NCBI GenBank assembly: GCA_030762895.1
Contig: CM061064.1
Coordinates: 238,288,086-238,352,085 of the forward strand
Length of the DNA: 64,000 nucleotides
Reading direction: 5' to 3'
Origin: Sophora flavescens
Lineage: Eukaryota > Streptophyta > Magnoliopsida > Fabales > Fabaceae
This document shows, in pieces, positions 21,001 to 30,250 of this stretch (its first letter is position 1; every line of letters starts with the position of its first letter). The notes beneath the pieces are model-generated. The model did not search any database. It was given only the letters and a program-made list of their open reading frames with translations, and was not told the origin of the DNA. Made by a program: the position numbers and the translations under genes.

Positions 21001-21931
21001 ATGCGAGGTACCCTTCTACAAGAGGACTTGCTGTTTGATTCCGAGATCACCAGGACCGAGAGGCAATTAAGGAAAGAAGCCAGGGAACGGAAAAGAATTG
21101 AAGGAATTAAAATAGACGGCATGGCTGAAGAAAATCCTCCTCCTCCTCCTCCTCCTCCTCGTTACAAGCCTTTCTTCGAGTATGATCTACCAAGCTTGGG
21201 AGATTGTGACTCTTCTATTGTGAGGGGCAACCTGAACACAGACTCCTTCAGAGTTGAAGCATGTGTCACATTCCAGATCCGGGAGAATCAGTTTAATGGG
21301 AGTGGCAAACAGGACCCGCATAGACACATCACTCGCTTCCTTGAAGCCTGTGACTTACAGAAGACCAGAGGAGTCTCTAAGGATGAGTTTCGCTTGCGGC
21401 TTTTTCCTATTTCTCTTAGGGATGTCGCTCGTGATTGGGTAGACAGCTTGGATAGGAACATCATCAGAACTTGGGAGCAAATGGCACAGAAGTTCCTAAC
21501 CAAATATTTTCCTCCTCAGAAAGCGGCACAAGCAAGAATAGCCGTTACATCTTTCAGGCAGACAGAAGATGAATCTTATAATGAAACTTGGGAGAGGTAC
21601 AACGGACTTTTGAGAAGATGCCCTTCAGCGTTCTTTGACCCGGTCTCTAAAGTTCAACACTTCTTTAATGGGTTGAGGGGACGCTATCAGATGAACTGTG
21701 ATGCCGCAGCTGGCGGTTCTTTCTCTTATTTATCAGCGGAGGACGGATGGACATTGTTAGAGAAGATGTCATATAATGATTACAACCGTTGTAGGGAGAC
21801 CTCAAGTGAAATCAGTTCTGGGACAATGGAAGCCATTTTAGAGCAAAACAGACTTTTGAAGATGCAGAATGAGGCTTTGTCCGGGAACAAGAGGGTTAAT
21901 GCGATACACGAGGGAATGCCTCCGGGTTGTG
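21001..21931 (+). pseudogene. gag, copy 2, N-terminal part up to the nested insertion
   Basis: The start chosen is ATGCGAGGTACC at 21001 (MRGTLLQEDLLFDSEI), because the same MRGT start precedes gag in the host element at 33228. A basic stretch follows, then MAEEN with an eight-proline run, then the gag domain nearly identical to copy 1. The frame is cut in the zinc knuckle after MPPGC by the element at 21932 and resumes at 27298. No stop occurs before the insertion, so gag was open when it was hit. Confidence 0.92.
21927..21931. repeat. Target site duplication TTGTG, left copy
   Basis: TTGTG immediately precedes TGATAAGCC at 21932. The same TTGTG lies at 27298-27302 after the LTR end AACAACA. 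The gag frame is continuous across it. Confidence 0.95.
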
Positions 21932-23420
21932 TGATAAGCCTCTGGCTTATCTAGTTTTATGACTAGATGAACTAGGGTTTGTGTGCCAATTTATTCGAGT
22001 TCACTCTCGGTTTCACCCAAATTTGCCTTGTTTTGTTCCTAAGTGGACTTTGACTCGTTTTGCGTCTTTTGTGTAGTTTTTAGCTTCTTTTGGATAGAAT
22101 TATGCTTGTGGTTGCTTGTGTTGTTTTCAGGTCCATAAGTGAAGCTCTAAGAATTAAGGAAAGTCAAGAAATAGTGGAGATTGCTATTCTGGAGATTCTC
22201 GCCCCGCGAGAGTTTGAAGACCCGGGAAGACAGAGACCATCACGGCCTAGCCGTGATTCACATCACCGGGCGTGAAATGAAGGTTCGTGTCGCGAGACGT
22301 CCTTCGCATCGCGAGTGTGTGAATTCCAGAAAAGTACTAAAGTCAGAGACCATCACGGCCTAGCCGTGATGTGTATCACGGCCGTGACCCAAAATCCACA
22401 GAAGGCAGAGAACATCACGGCCTGGGCGTGATTCAAATCACGGGCCGTGAAAGGCGGGCTCGCGTCGCGAGACATCATTCGCGTCGCGAATGTTTAATTT
22501 CCAGAAGTGCGCCAAAAACAGAAGCCGTCACGGCCTGGCCGTGATGGACATCACGGCCGTGACGCGTGGCCTCCTTATAAATAGAGCAGATCAGAACAGA
22601 AAAAGGGGACTTTTGGGATCAGAATTTTCAGAGATCTTTTGTAATCCTTATTCTGGGGCTGCGTCTCCTTTTCTTTTCTTTTAATTCTTAGGCTTAGGAT
22701 GAATTCCGATTGTACGTGCGTCGTTGTTACGGACATGAGGAACTAATCCTCCTGTCTAAGGGATCGATGAAGCCACCCATGGCGGCATAGTGTTCATGTA
22801 ATGTAACTCTCTCTCCTTTAATTCAATTATGATTTTCCAATTCTGTTTTCATTGTGTCGATTATATGCTAGCGTGATCGACTAGTTAAACGTGTTGAGGC
22901 CTAGCGGCGATTCGCGTTTTAGAACTTGAATTGGGAACATCGGTCGAGTATTGCACGAGAGTGAGTAGGAGATCGATGCAACCTATAGGGAACAAGAATT
23001 AATAGAATTCGAGATTAGGGTTAAGAGACCTAGCAAGTAATTAACTCAAATCATCGAATACGTCCTAATGAGCACGGAAGTGGATTTAGGAGAATTTAGG
23101 GGTCCCGGTTGACATTAAAATTGAACTTAGGGAGGAGAATATCATCACTTGGGTACTTTGCATGATTGGGTAGGTGGATTCGAAACCTTAGATGCTTTTA
23201 TTTCTGAATTTAATCACCGTAGCGTTATTTGATTTGATTCTTGAATTTGCGATCTCAATCTCTTTCTCTCAACCACCTTCTATTGCTTAACCAACGTATC
23301 GGATTTCTTGACAAATTAGTTGAATTGGTAGCCCAATCCTTGTGTTCGACCTCGGTAAATTACTTACCGTGTATTTTTATTACTTGCGACGACCCGGTAC
23401 ACTTGCCGGAGCCAACAACA
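21932..23420 (+). repeat. 5' LTR of the type 2 element
   Basis: The 1489-bp LTR runs TGATAAGCCTCTGGCTTATC to GGAGCCAACAACA. It shares its first 100 bp and its last part with type 1 LTRs but differs in the dyad array (22195-22565), where TCACGGCCGTGA-like and CTCGCGTCGCGAG units dominate. Confidence 0.93.
22576..22583 (+). promoter_or_regulatory. TATA box of the type 2 5' LTR
   Basis: TATAAATA lies about 10 bp after the last dyad (CATCACGGCCGTGACGCG). This is a good plant TATA box. The 3' LTR has the same box at 26453-26460. Confidence 0.65.
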
Positions 23421-23426
23421 AGTTTT

Positions 23427-23444
23427 TGGCGCCGTTGCCGGGGA
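23427..23444 (+). other. Primer-binding site, tRNA-Asp
   Basis: A perfect TGGCGCCGTTGCCGGGGA, 6 nt after the 5' LTR. Confidence 0.92.
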
Positions 23445-23612
23445 TTGGCACAACCAATTTTACTAATTTTAGGGTAGTTTGATTATTTGGTTAAGTTACT
23501 TTTAATTTTATTTTTTATTTTTAAGTTTTATTATTATTCTCTATTTCTTGATCCCACTTGGTCTTGGCCCTGTTTTGTATGCGAGGTACCCTTTCAAGGT
23601 GGATTGCGAATC

Positions 23613-24397
23613 ATGGAGACTGTTTATTTTCCAGCCATGGACGGTGTTACAAAATATGACTTTGGGCCTAACATATCCCTGGGAGATCATTGGCGCTGGG
23701 GACGTAATTGCCCTCATGCACAAGCTTATAGTGTAATCAAGAAGCATGAGGAGGAATGGGAATGGAATGAGCAAACACCGTTGAAAGCTGCTCTAGAACA
23801 ATATTCCCAAGAGCTATCCACCTCTGAGGCCAAGGCAAGAGCCAACTGTGATGATGATCGGAACTGTGATGCAGAATTTCAAAGCGCAAGCTGAGGAGAT
23901 TTGCAAGCAGTTAGTACAAGAGTCACATGAAGCCCAATTTGAAGAAAATCTGGTTTTGGGGATATATCAAAATGAAGACGAAGTGGTAGTGGATTCCACC
24001 CTGCTTGCCAAGCAACCGAAAATTTCTGCATTGGATAACTATGTTGGCTTACATGCATGTGTGGACATGGGTAAGTTAGACCCTCCCACTCGCCCCGGCA
24101 CACTTCCTCGAGAAAACACCATTTGACCCGAGAGGAAGTGAATTCATAATTGAAGAGGTCAATGGAGTTTTCACACACTGGCTGGGTGGAGTTGATGATA
24201 AGGTCATATTGTTGCTACGATCTCCACTCCAAATACCATTTGATCCGGGTGGAGGATTTGATATGATGAGCGTCTCTTGGCCCCTGTACCACAGACTATG
24301 GGATCCAGGTGGATGCTTCTTAATAAGTCAAGCTCGGGACGTTAAACAAGCGCTTCTTGGGAGGCAACCCAAGTTAGGTATCCCTCTCTTCTCTTAA
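23613..24397 (+). pseudogene. Type 2 element ORF: unknown N-terminus plus FDPGG-type C-terminal module
   Basis: The ATG at 23613 opens METVYFPAMDGVTKYDFGPN, followed by SLGDHWRWGRNCPHAQAYSV and a charged helix-like region. A frameshift at about 23870 and a one-base insertion at about 24092 break the frame. Read piecewise it continues with LDNYVGLHACVDMGKLDPP, FDPRGS, ILLLRSPLQIPFDPGGGFDM, WDPGGCFLISQARDVKQ and the terminal LLGRQPKLG. The C-terminal module is shared with 12665-13708; the N-terminus is not gag and I do not recognise it. An MRGT start upstream at 23578 is out of frame, as in the other non-autonomous element. Confidence 0.7.
24339..24373 (+). promoter_or_regulatory. Conserved 3' stem-loop motif, fourth copy
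   Basis: ACGTTAAACAAGCGCTT followed by CTTGGGAGGCAACCCAAG, inside the last codons of the type 2 ORF. Confidence 0.75.
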
Positions 24398-25789
24398 CTT
24401 TTGTTTTGTTTTTGATTTTCGTTTTGTTTTTATCTGTCACTCTTGAATAATTTGAGAAGATCAAGAGTTGTTGTATGAATGTCGTGTCGGCAAGCTTGTT
24501 GGATTTTAATTAGATTGAGCTAGATTGATTGCATGAATTATTTGGCCATTGATGATTTCCCCTAAGTTCTGAATTTAGAAAAGTTTATCCCCACTTAAAA
24601 ATTGAAAACTGAACTTTGAGAACTTTGTTGTGATTACTTGATTTATGATAAGTTTGGGGTGAGGGGGTGCACACACTAGGAATCGTATCTCTGTCAAACA
24701 ATTTGCAAAATGTCCAGGTGAGGAATTTGAGCCTCCAACTCTGTTTTTGAATGTGTGAATCACTGTTAAGTTGCACTTTCTCGAATTTGCTTGAATCTCT
24801 ATATGGTTTGCATGTTTATGTGTTGCATCAAATGATTTAGGCAATGTTCTTTGAATAACTACTTGGCCTGAAATGAACCATCCCTAATGCATGTTCCCTA
24901 GTTAGCCAAATTGAGCCCAATTGACCTATTGTTTCTTGATGACCCTACATTACGAGCCAAAATCCGAAAAACCATGTTAACCCAATCTTAGGATTAGGAG
25001 AGCATGGAAATGAGCAAGAGAAAGGTTGTGAGAAACTAAGTTTGGGGTGGCTACAAGGAGGTATGACATTTTGGGGTGAGAAAAAGAAAAATAAAGGTTG
25101 AAACCCAAGGCAAAAAAAAAAAAAAAAAGAAACAAAAGAAAAGAAGAAAACAAAAAATTGCCAAAGGAAAAGGGGCAGAACAAAAAGATTAGCAAGGAAA
25201 AGGCTGTAGTCACCCGAGCCCAAATGAAAAATGGAAAAAGGAATTTGAGTGGAAAAAGTGTCAAAATTCTCATGCTCTCTTAGTTCCTAGGGACTTAAGC
25301 CTAAATATCCTTCATTATCCTACCCTGAGCCAGGCCCCATTACAACCTTTAAAAGACCTTCTGATGTTGCATACATGTTTTCGTGGGAACTACTTTTGAG
25401 ATGAAAATCAAATTCATGGGAAGTGCTCTTGATAAGTGAAATTGAGTGAAAAAGTTGAAAGCCTAGACGAATTTGAGCGAATGAGTGAAATTTTACATAC
25501 CCTTGTGAGGAAGGCAGTTGTTTGAAATTGGTGATCTTCCTTTTGTGTGTGACCCTGATCCTCAACTTAGACTAATAATTGCATGAATGATGAAGTTCTC
25601 AATGGTTTAAAGTAAATGAATGTGGGGATTACATTGATGTAGGGGGGAGATCATAGGAGAAAAACTGTTTTGTAAAGTTGCATTAAATTTGTGCGAAATC
25701 GATTGATTCCTTTAGGCTTGCCAAGTCTTGAGTCGTTTTTGAGTTTTAAGCTTGCTTGGGGACAAGCAAGGTTTAAGTTTGGGGTATTT
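24398..25789 (+). other. 3' untranslated region of the type 2 element
   Basis: About 1.4 kb with no gene. It parallels the type 1 3' UTRs (CTTGAATAATTTGAGAAG at about 24443, GTGTCGGCAAGCTTGTTGG at about 24483). An A-rich run lies at 25111-25170 and the polypurine tract AAGTTTGGGGTATT adjoins the 3' LTR. Confidence 0.75.
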
Positions 25790-27297
25790 TGATAAGCCTC
25801 TGGCTTATCTAGTTTTATGACTAGATGAACTAGGGTTTGTGTGCTAATTTATTCGAGTTCACTCTCGGTTTCGCCCAAATTTGCCTTGTTTTGTTCCTAA
25901 GTGGACTTTGACTCGTTTTGCGTCTTTTGTGTAGTTTTTAGCTTCTTTTGGATAGAATTACGCTTGTGGTTGCTTGTGTTGTTTTCAGGTCCATAAGTGA
26001 AGCTCTAAGAATTAAGGAAAGTCAAGAAATAGTGGAGATTGCTATTCTGGAGATTCTCGCCCCGTGAGAGGAAGCTCGCCCCGCGAGAGTTTGAAGACCC
26101 GGGAAGACAGAGACCATCACGGCCTAGCCGTGATTCACATCACAGGGCGTGAAATGAAGGTTCGTGTCGCGAGACGTCCTTCGCGTCGCGAGTGTGTGAA
26201 TTCCAGAAAAGTACCAGAGTCAGAGACCATCACGGCCTAGCCGTGATGTGTATCACGGCCGTGACCCAAAATCCACAGAAGGCAGAGAACATCACGGCCT
26301 GGCCGTGATTCAAATCACGGGCCGTGAAAGGCGGGCTCGCGTTGCGAGACATCATTCGCGTCGCGAATGTTTAATTTCCAGAAGTGCGCCAAAAACAGAA
26401 GCCGTCACGGCCTGGCCGTGATGGACATCACGGCCGTGACGCGTGGCCTCCTTATAAATAGAGCAGATCAGAACAGAAAAAGGGGACTTTTGGGATCAGA
26501 ATTTTCAGAGATCTTTTGTAATCCTTATTCTGGGGCTGCGTCTCCTTTTCTTTTCTTTTAATTCTTAGGCTTAGGATGAATTCCGATTGTACGTGCATCG
26601 TTGTTACGGACATGAGGAACTAATCCTCCTGTCTAAGGGATCGATGAAGCCACCCATGGCGGCATAGTGTTCATGTAATGTAACTCTCTCTCCTTTAATT
26701 CAATTATGATTTTCCAATTCTGTTTTCATTGTGTCGATTATATGCTAGCGTGATCGACTAGTTAAACGTGTTGAGGCCTAGCGGCGATTCGCGTTTTAGA
26801 ACTTGAATTGGGAACATCGGTCGAGTATTGCACGAGAGTGAGTAGGAGATCGATGCAACCTATAGGGAACAAGAATTAATAGAATTCGAGATTAGGGTTA
26901 AGAGACCTAGCAAGTAATTAACTCAAATCATCGAATACGTCCTAATGAGCACGGAAGTGGATTTAGGAGAATTTAGGGGTCCCGGTTGACATTAAAATTG
27001 AACTTAGGGAGGAGAATATCATCACTTGGGTACTTTGCATGATTGGGTAGGTGGATTCGAAACCTTAGATGCTTTTATTTCTGAATTTAATCACCGTAGC
27101 GTTATTTGATTTGATTCTTGAATTTGCGATCTCAATCTCTTTCTCTCAACCACCTTCTATTGCTTAACCAACGTATCGGATTTCTTGACAAATTAGTTGA
27201 ATTGGTAGCCCAATCCTTGTGTTCGACCTCGGTAAATTACTTACCGTGTACTTTTATTACTTGCGACGACCCGGTACACTTGCCGGAGCCAACAACA
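25790..27297 (+). repeat. 3' LTR of the type 2 element
   Basis: 1508 bp, nearly identical to 21932-23420. It has an extra GTGAGAGGAAGCTCGCCCC-type unit in the first dyad pair. Several single differences fall at CpG positions of the array (for example CGCGTCGCGAG against CGCGTTGCGAG), as expected from methylcytosine decay. Confidence 0.93.
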
Positions 27298-27631
27298 TTG
27301 TGCAAATTGTAATGCAGATCATGACACTCAGATTTGCCCGCTAAATTTCTCTCAGGAACATGTGGACTCATGCCACAACTTCTATGACACTGTGCCCCAG
27401 AACAACTATCAGAGGAACAATCAGAATCAGAATAGGGGCTACATGAGAATAGACCATCCGGGATTTGCTTGGAGTGATGTTAATGGTGGTCTAGCCGGTC
27501 AACAACATCCTCAACAGAATTGGCAACAACCTCAACAGGGTCTGAGACCGAACATTGGAATTCAGCAGCGCAATACTCAGCAGGCTCTTCCGGGGCCTAA
27601 TCAGTTGCAAATATCAGATGGTGGAAGATAA
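27298..27631 (+). pseudogene. gag, copy 2, zinc knuckle and C-terminus
   Basis: This resumes the gag frame after the nested element: CANCNADHDTQIC (CX2CX3HX4C), then QEHVDSCHNFYDTVPQNNYQ and a Gln-rich stretch. It ends at TAA 27629, where copy 1 reads CAA, a C-to-T nonsense change. Downstream the same frame opens again at once into the protease part. Confidence 0.9.
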
Positions 27632-29206
27632 CCGTGGGAGCTGGCCTTTGAGAAGATGACCGCGACAGTTGAGAAGTTGTCAACCTTTACATGCACAGCT
27701 TTAGAGAAAGTGAATGCGTCAGTTGACAAGTTTTCAACTCATACAGGGTCGGCAATTCACAATCTAGAGACGCAGGTTGCTCAGCTCGCAAGGCAACTTA
27801 ATGAGCGTCTCCCAGGCACTTTCCCAGGTGACACTGAGAACAACCCGAAGAACCAATGCAATACCATCACAACTAGAAGCGAAAGGGTGTTGGAACCTAG
27901 CAGGGGTACCACTAGTTCTCAGGATGACAAGGGCTCGGAACAACTACCCGTTGAGGAAGAGCAACCAGAGAAAGAAGGGTTGGCAAGTGACAGGGCACCG
28001 GAGCAAGGGGGAAGGCTGAAACTTGTGGATGAAGAGTTCCGAAGGAAGAAGTGGGTTGAACCCCAAGACCTCCCGCCCTACATCAAGGTTCCGTATCTTG
28101 AAAGATTGAAGAAGCCTCAACAGGATAAGCAGTTCAACAGATTCCTTGATGTCTTCCGCAAGCTTCAGATTAACATTCCATTTGCGGAAGCCTTGGAACA
28201 GATGCCATCATATGCCCGGTTTATGAAGGATCTTCTCACCAAGAAGCGGAAATTAGTGGACGAGGAAACGGTTGCTTTGACCGAGGAGTGCAGTGCCATT
28301 CTTCAGAGAAAACTCCCTCCAAAGTTGAAGGATCCCGGTTCCTTTTCGATACCATGTACCATTGGGGAGATGACTGTAGGGAAGGCATTATGTGATCTAG
28401 GGGCAAGTATCAACTTGATGCCCCTCTCTATGATGAAGAGGTTGGGGATCCAAGAGGTTAAGGATACACGGATGTCGCTCCAACTGGCCGACCGCTCTAT
28501 AAAATATCCTTATGGGGTGGTCGAAGACTTGTTAGTAAAGGTGGACAAGCTTATATTTCCGGCGGACTTTGTAGTGCTTGATATGGATGAAGACGCCGAG
28601 ATCCCTCTCATTTTGGGTAGGCCCTTCTTGGCCACTGGGGGTGCCTTAATAGATGTGCGACAAGGGAAACTCACTCTAAGGGTGCAAGATGAGGAGGTAG
28701 TCTTCAATCTCTTTGAAACAATGAAGCACCCTGCAGAGAGGACGGAAGTGTATCGATTGGATATGGTGGATCCAACTGCCAAGGCAAGGGCAACTAGAGA
28801 AGCCCATGGTTCTTCACTTGCAAAAGTGTCGGTAAAATCCCATGATGGGGACAGTGAGGAAAAAGACCCTTTGGGGGATGAGGTCTATCTCAGGTGGTTG
28901 AAAGACATGGAAGCCTTACCGAGTCTCCCAGGGGAAGAATGTGCAAAGGAAGAGCTCAGCAGCAAGGGCAAGAAAAAGAAGGGTAAAGCTCCAAGGTTGA
29001 AAGGTGGCACAACCGTGGTGGTCAATGCAAACAATGAGTTGATCCCAAAAAAGACCGTCACGGGGTGGAGAGTTCGTGCTGATTATAGAAGGATGCTGGA
29101 CTTAGATGAGTTATCCGGGAACAGTAGGAGAGCTTATGAAAGGGCAAGAGCCTACAGAATACGGACTGAGGCATGGAATGGCAAGCAAGATCTACATCCG
29201 GATTAA
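27632..29206 (+). CDS. gag C-terminus, protease and RT/integrase fusion remnant, copy 2
   Basis: It is open from just after the TAA to 29206 (516 residues from the ATG at 27656). It holds helical gag tail sequence, a Glu-rich linker, KFN/RFLDVFRKLQINIPFAEAL, then the protease with LCDLGASINLMPLSMMKRLG and LILGRPFLATGGALIDV. Next come a lysine-rich patch, the first 25 or so residues of reverse transcriptase (ending DYRR), and a tail matching the integrase C-terminal region (AYERARAYRIRTEAW). No catalytic RT, RNase H or integrase sequence remains. The same joint in copy 1 shows that this is the family structure and not a local accident. It probably made a gag-protease protein while the element was active. 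Confidence 0.9.
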   Translation, partial: PWELAFEKMTATVEKLSTFTCTALEKVNASVDKFSTHTGSAIHNLETQVAQLARQLNERLPGTFPGDTENNPKNQCNTITTRSERVLEPSRGTTSSQDDKGSEQLPVEEEQPEKEGLASDRAPEQGGRLKLVDEEFRRKKWVEPQDLPPYIKVPYLERLKKPQQDKQFNRFLDVFRKLQINIPFAEALEQMPSYARFMKDLLTKKRKLVDEETVALTEECSAILQRKLPPKLKDPGSFSIPCTIGEMTVGKALCDLGASINLMPLSMMKRLGIQEVKDTRMSLQLADRSIKYPYGVVEDLLVKVDKLIFPADFVVLDMDEDAEIPLILGRPFLATGGALIDVRQGKLTLRVQDEEVVFNLFETMKHPAERTEVYRLDMVDPTAKARATREAHGSSLAKVSVKSHDGDSEEKDPLGDEVYLRWLKDMEALPSLPGEECAKEELSSKGKKKKGKAPRLKGGTTVVVNANNELIPKKTVTGWRVRADYRRMLDLDELSGNSRRAYERARAYRIRTEAWNGKQDLHPD

Positions 29207-30250
29207 CCCTTAGGGGTGACTTGAGTCAGGCTCGGGACGTTAAACAAGCGCTACTTGGGAGGCAACCCAAGCTAGGTATCCTTTGGTTTTAGTTTCTGTC
29301 ATTTTCACATTTATATATAAAAAAAAAGCTTGATTCGCCACGCGAATCCACATTGGCCGCGCGAGACAGAAGCCCTGAATCTCTGGGTTGCTTACTTTTC
29401 TGTCTCGCGTCTCGAGGTCTACATTCGCCTCGCGATTCTGGGCATCAGCATCTGTGGGAATTCCAGATTCGCCTCGCGAGTATCTCTCGCCTCACGAATC
29501 TGCACTTAAGGTCTTAAATTGCAGGAGTTCTTCCAGGATGCTATGCAACAGAAAGGAGCAGTGAGACCAATTGGATGAGGAGGCAACCATAGAAGAGAAA
29601 AAGAAAATGGGTGATGAAAGGCATTGAAAATGTGCCAAAAAGGGCAAAGAGAAATAAATATAAAAAGGAAGAGGTGTGTAGCCACCAAGTGCAAGGAAGA
29701 GAATAGTATGAGAGTGAATTCAATTGGTGTTATATTAGTTTCATGCTCTCGTTGATCCTAGGGACTTAGCCTCTATCCTTTGAATATCTTACCTTAGCCA
29801 GGCCCCATTACAACCTTTGAAAGACCTATTGATGTTGCATGCATGTTTTCGTGGGAACTATGTTTGAGATGAAAATCAAATTCATGGGAAGTGCTCTTAG
29901 AACGTGAAAGTGAGTGAAAAGTTGATAGCCTAGACAAACTTGAGCGAATGAGTGAAATTTTACATACCCTTGTGAGGAAGGCAGTTGTTTGAAATTGGTG
30001 ATCTTCCTTTTGTGTGTGACCCTGATCCTCAACTTAGATTAATGATGGCATGAATGATAAATTTTCAATTGTTTAAGGTAGATGAATGTGGGGATTACGT
30101 TGATGTAGGGGGGAGATCATGGGAGAAAAACTGTTTTGATTGCATGAAATTTGTGCGAAATCGATTGATTCCTTTAGGCTTGCCAAGTCTTGAGTCGTTT
30201 TTGAGTTTTAAGCTTGCTTGGGGACAAGCAAGGTTTAAGTTTGGGGTGTT
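29207..30250 (+). other. 3' untranslated region of copy 2, with internal deletion
   Basis: It matches 17391-19197 but lacks about 760 bp: the sequence jumps at about 29594 from GGAGGCAACCATAGAA to AAAAAGAAAATGGGTGATG. It includes a GC-rich dyad block at 29333-29510 and the polypurine tract before LTR C. Confidence 0.8.
29237..29271 (+). promoter_or_regulatory. Conserved 3' stem-loop motif, fifth copy
   Basis: ACGTTAAACAAGCGCTA followed by CTTGGGAGGCAACCCAAG, 31 bp after the stop of copy 2. Confidence 0.75.

Larger units (their letters stand above)
21932..27297 (+). mobile_element. Complete non-autonomous Athila-type element (type 2)
   Basis: A 5366-bp unit with LTRs 21932-23420 and 25790-27297, a primer site, one damaged ORF and a long 3' UTR. 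The target duplication TTGTG is perfect. The two LTRs differ by about a dozen substitutions by eye plus a 19-bp indel near 26067-26086, so this is one of the youngest insertions here. It encodes no enzyme and must have used those of another element. Confidence 0.93.

Noticed and set aside
24945..25283. Phe-rich (minus) and Lys-rich (plus) frames
   Set aside because: They come from the A-rich stretch of the type 2 3' UTR.
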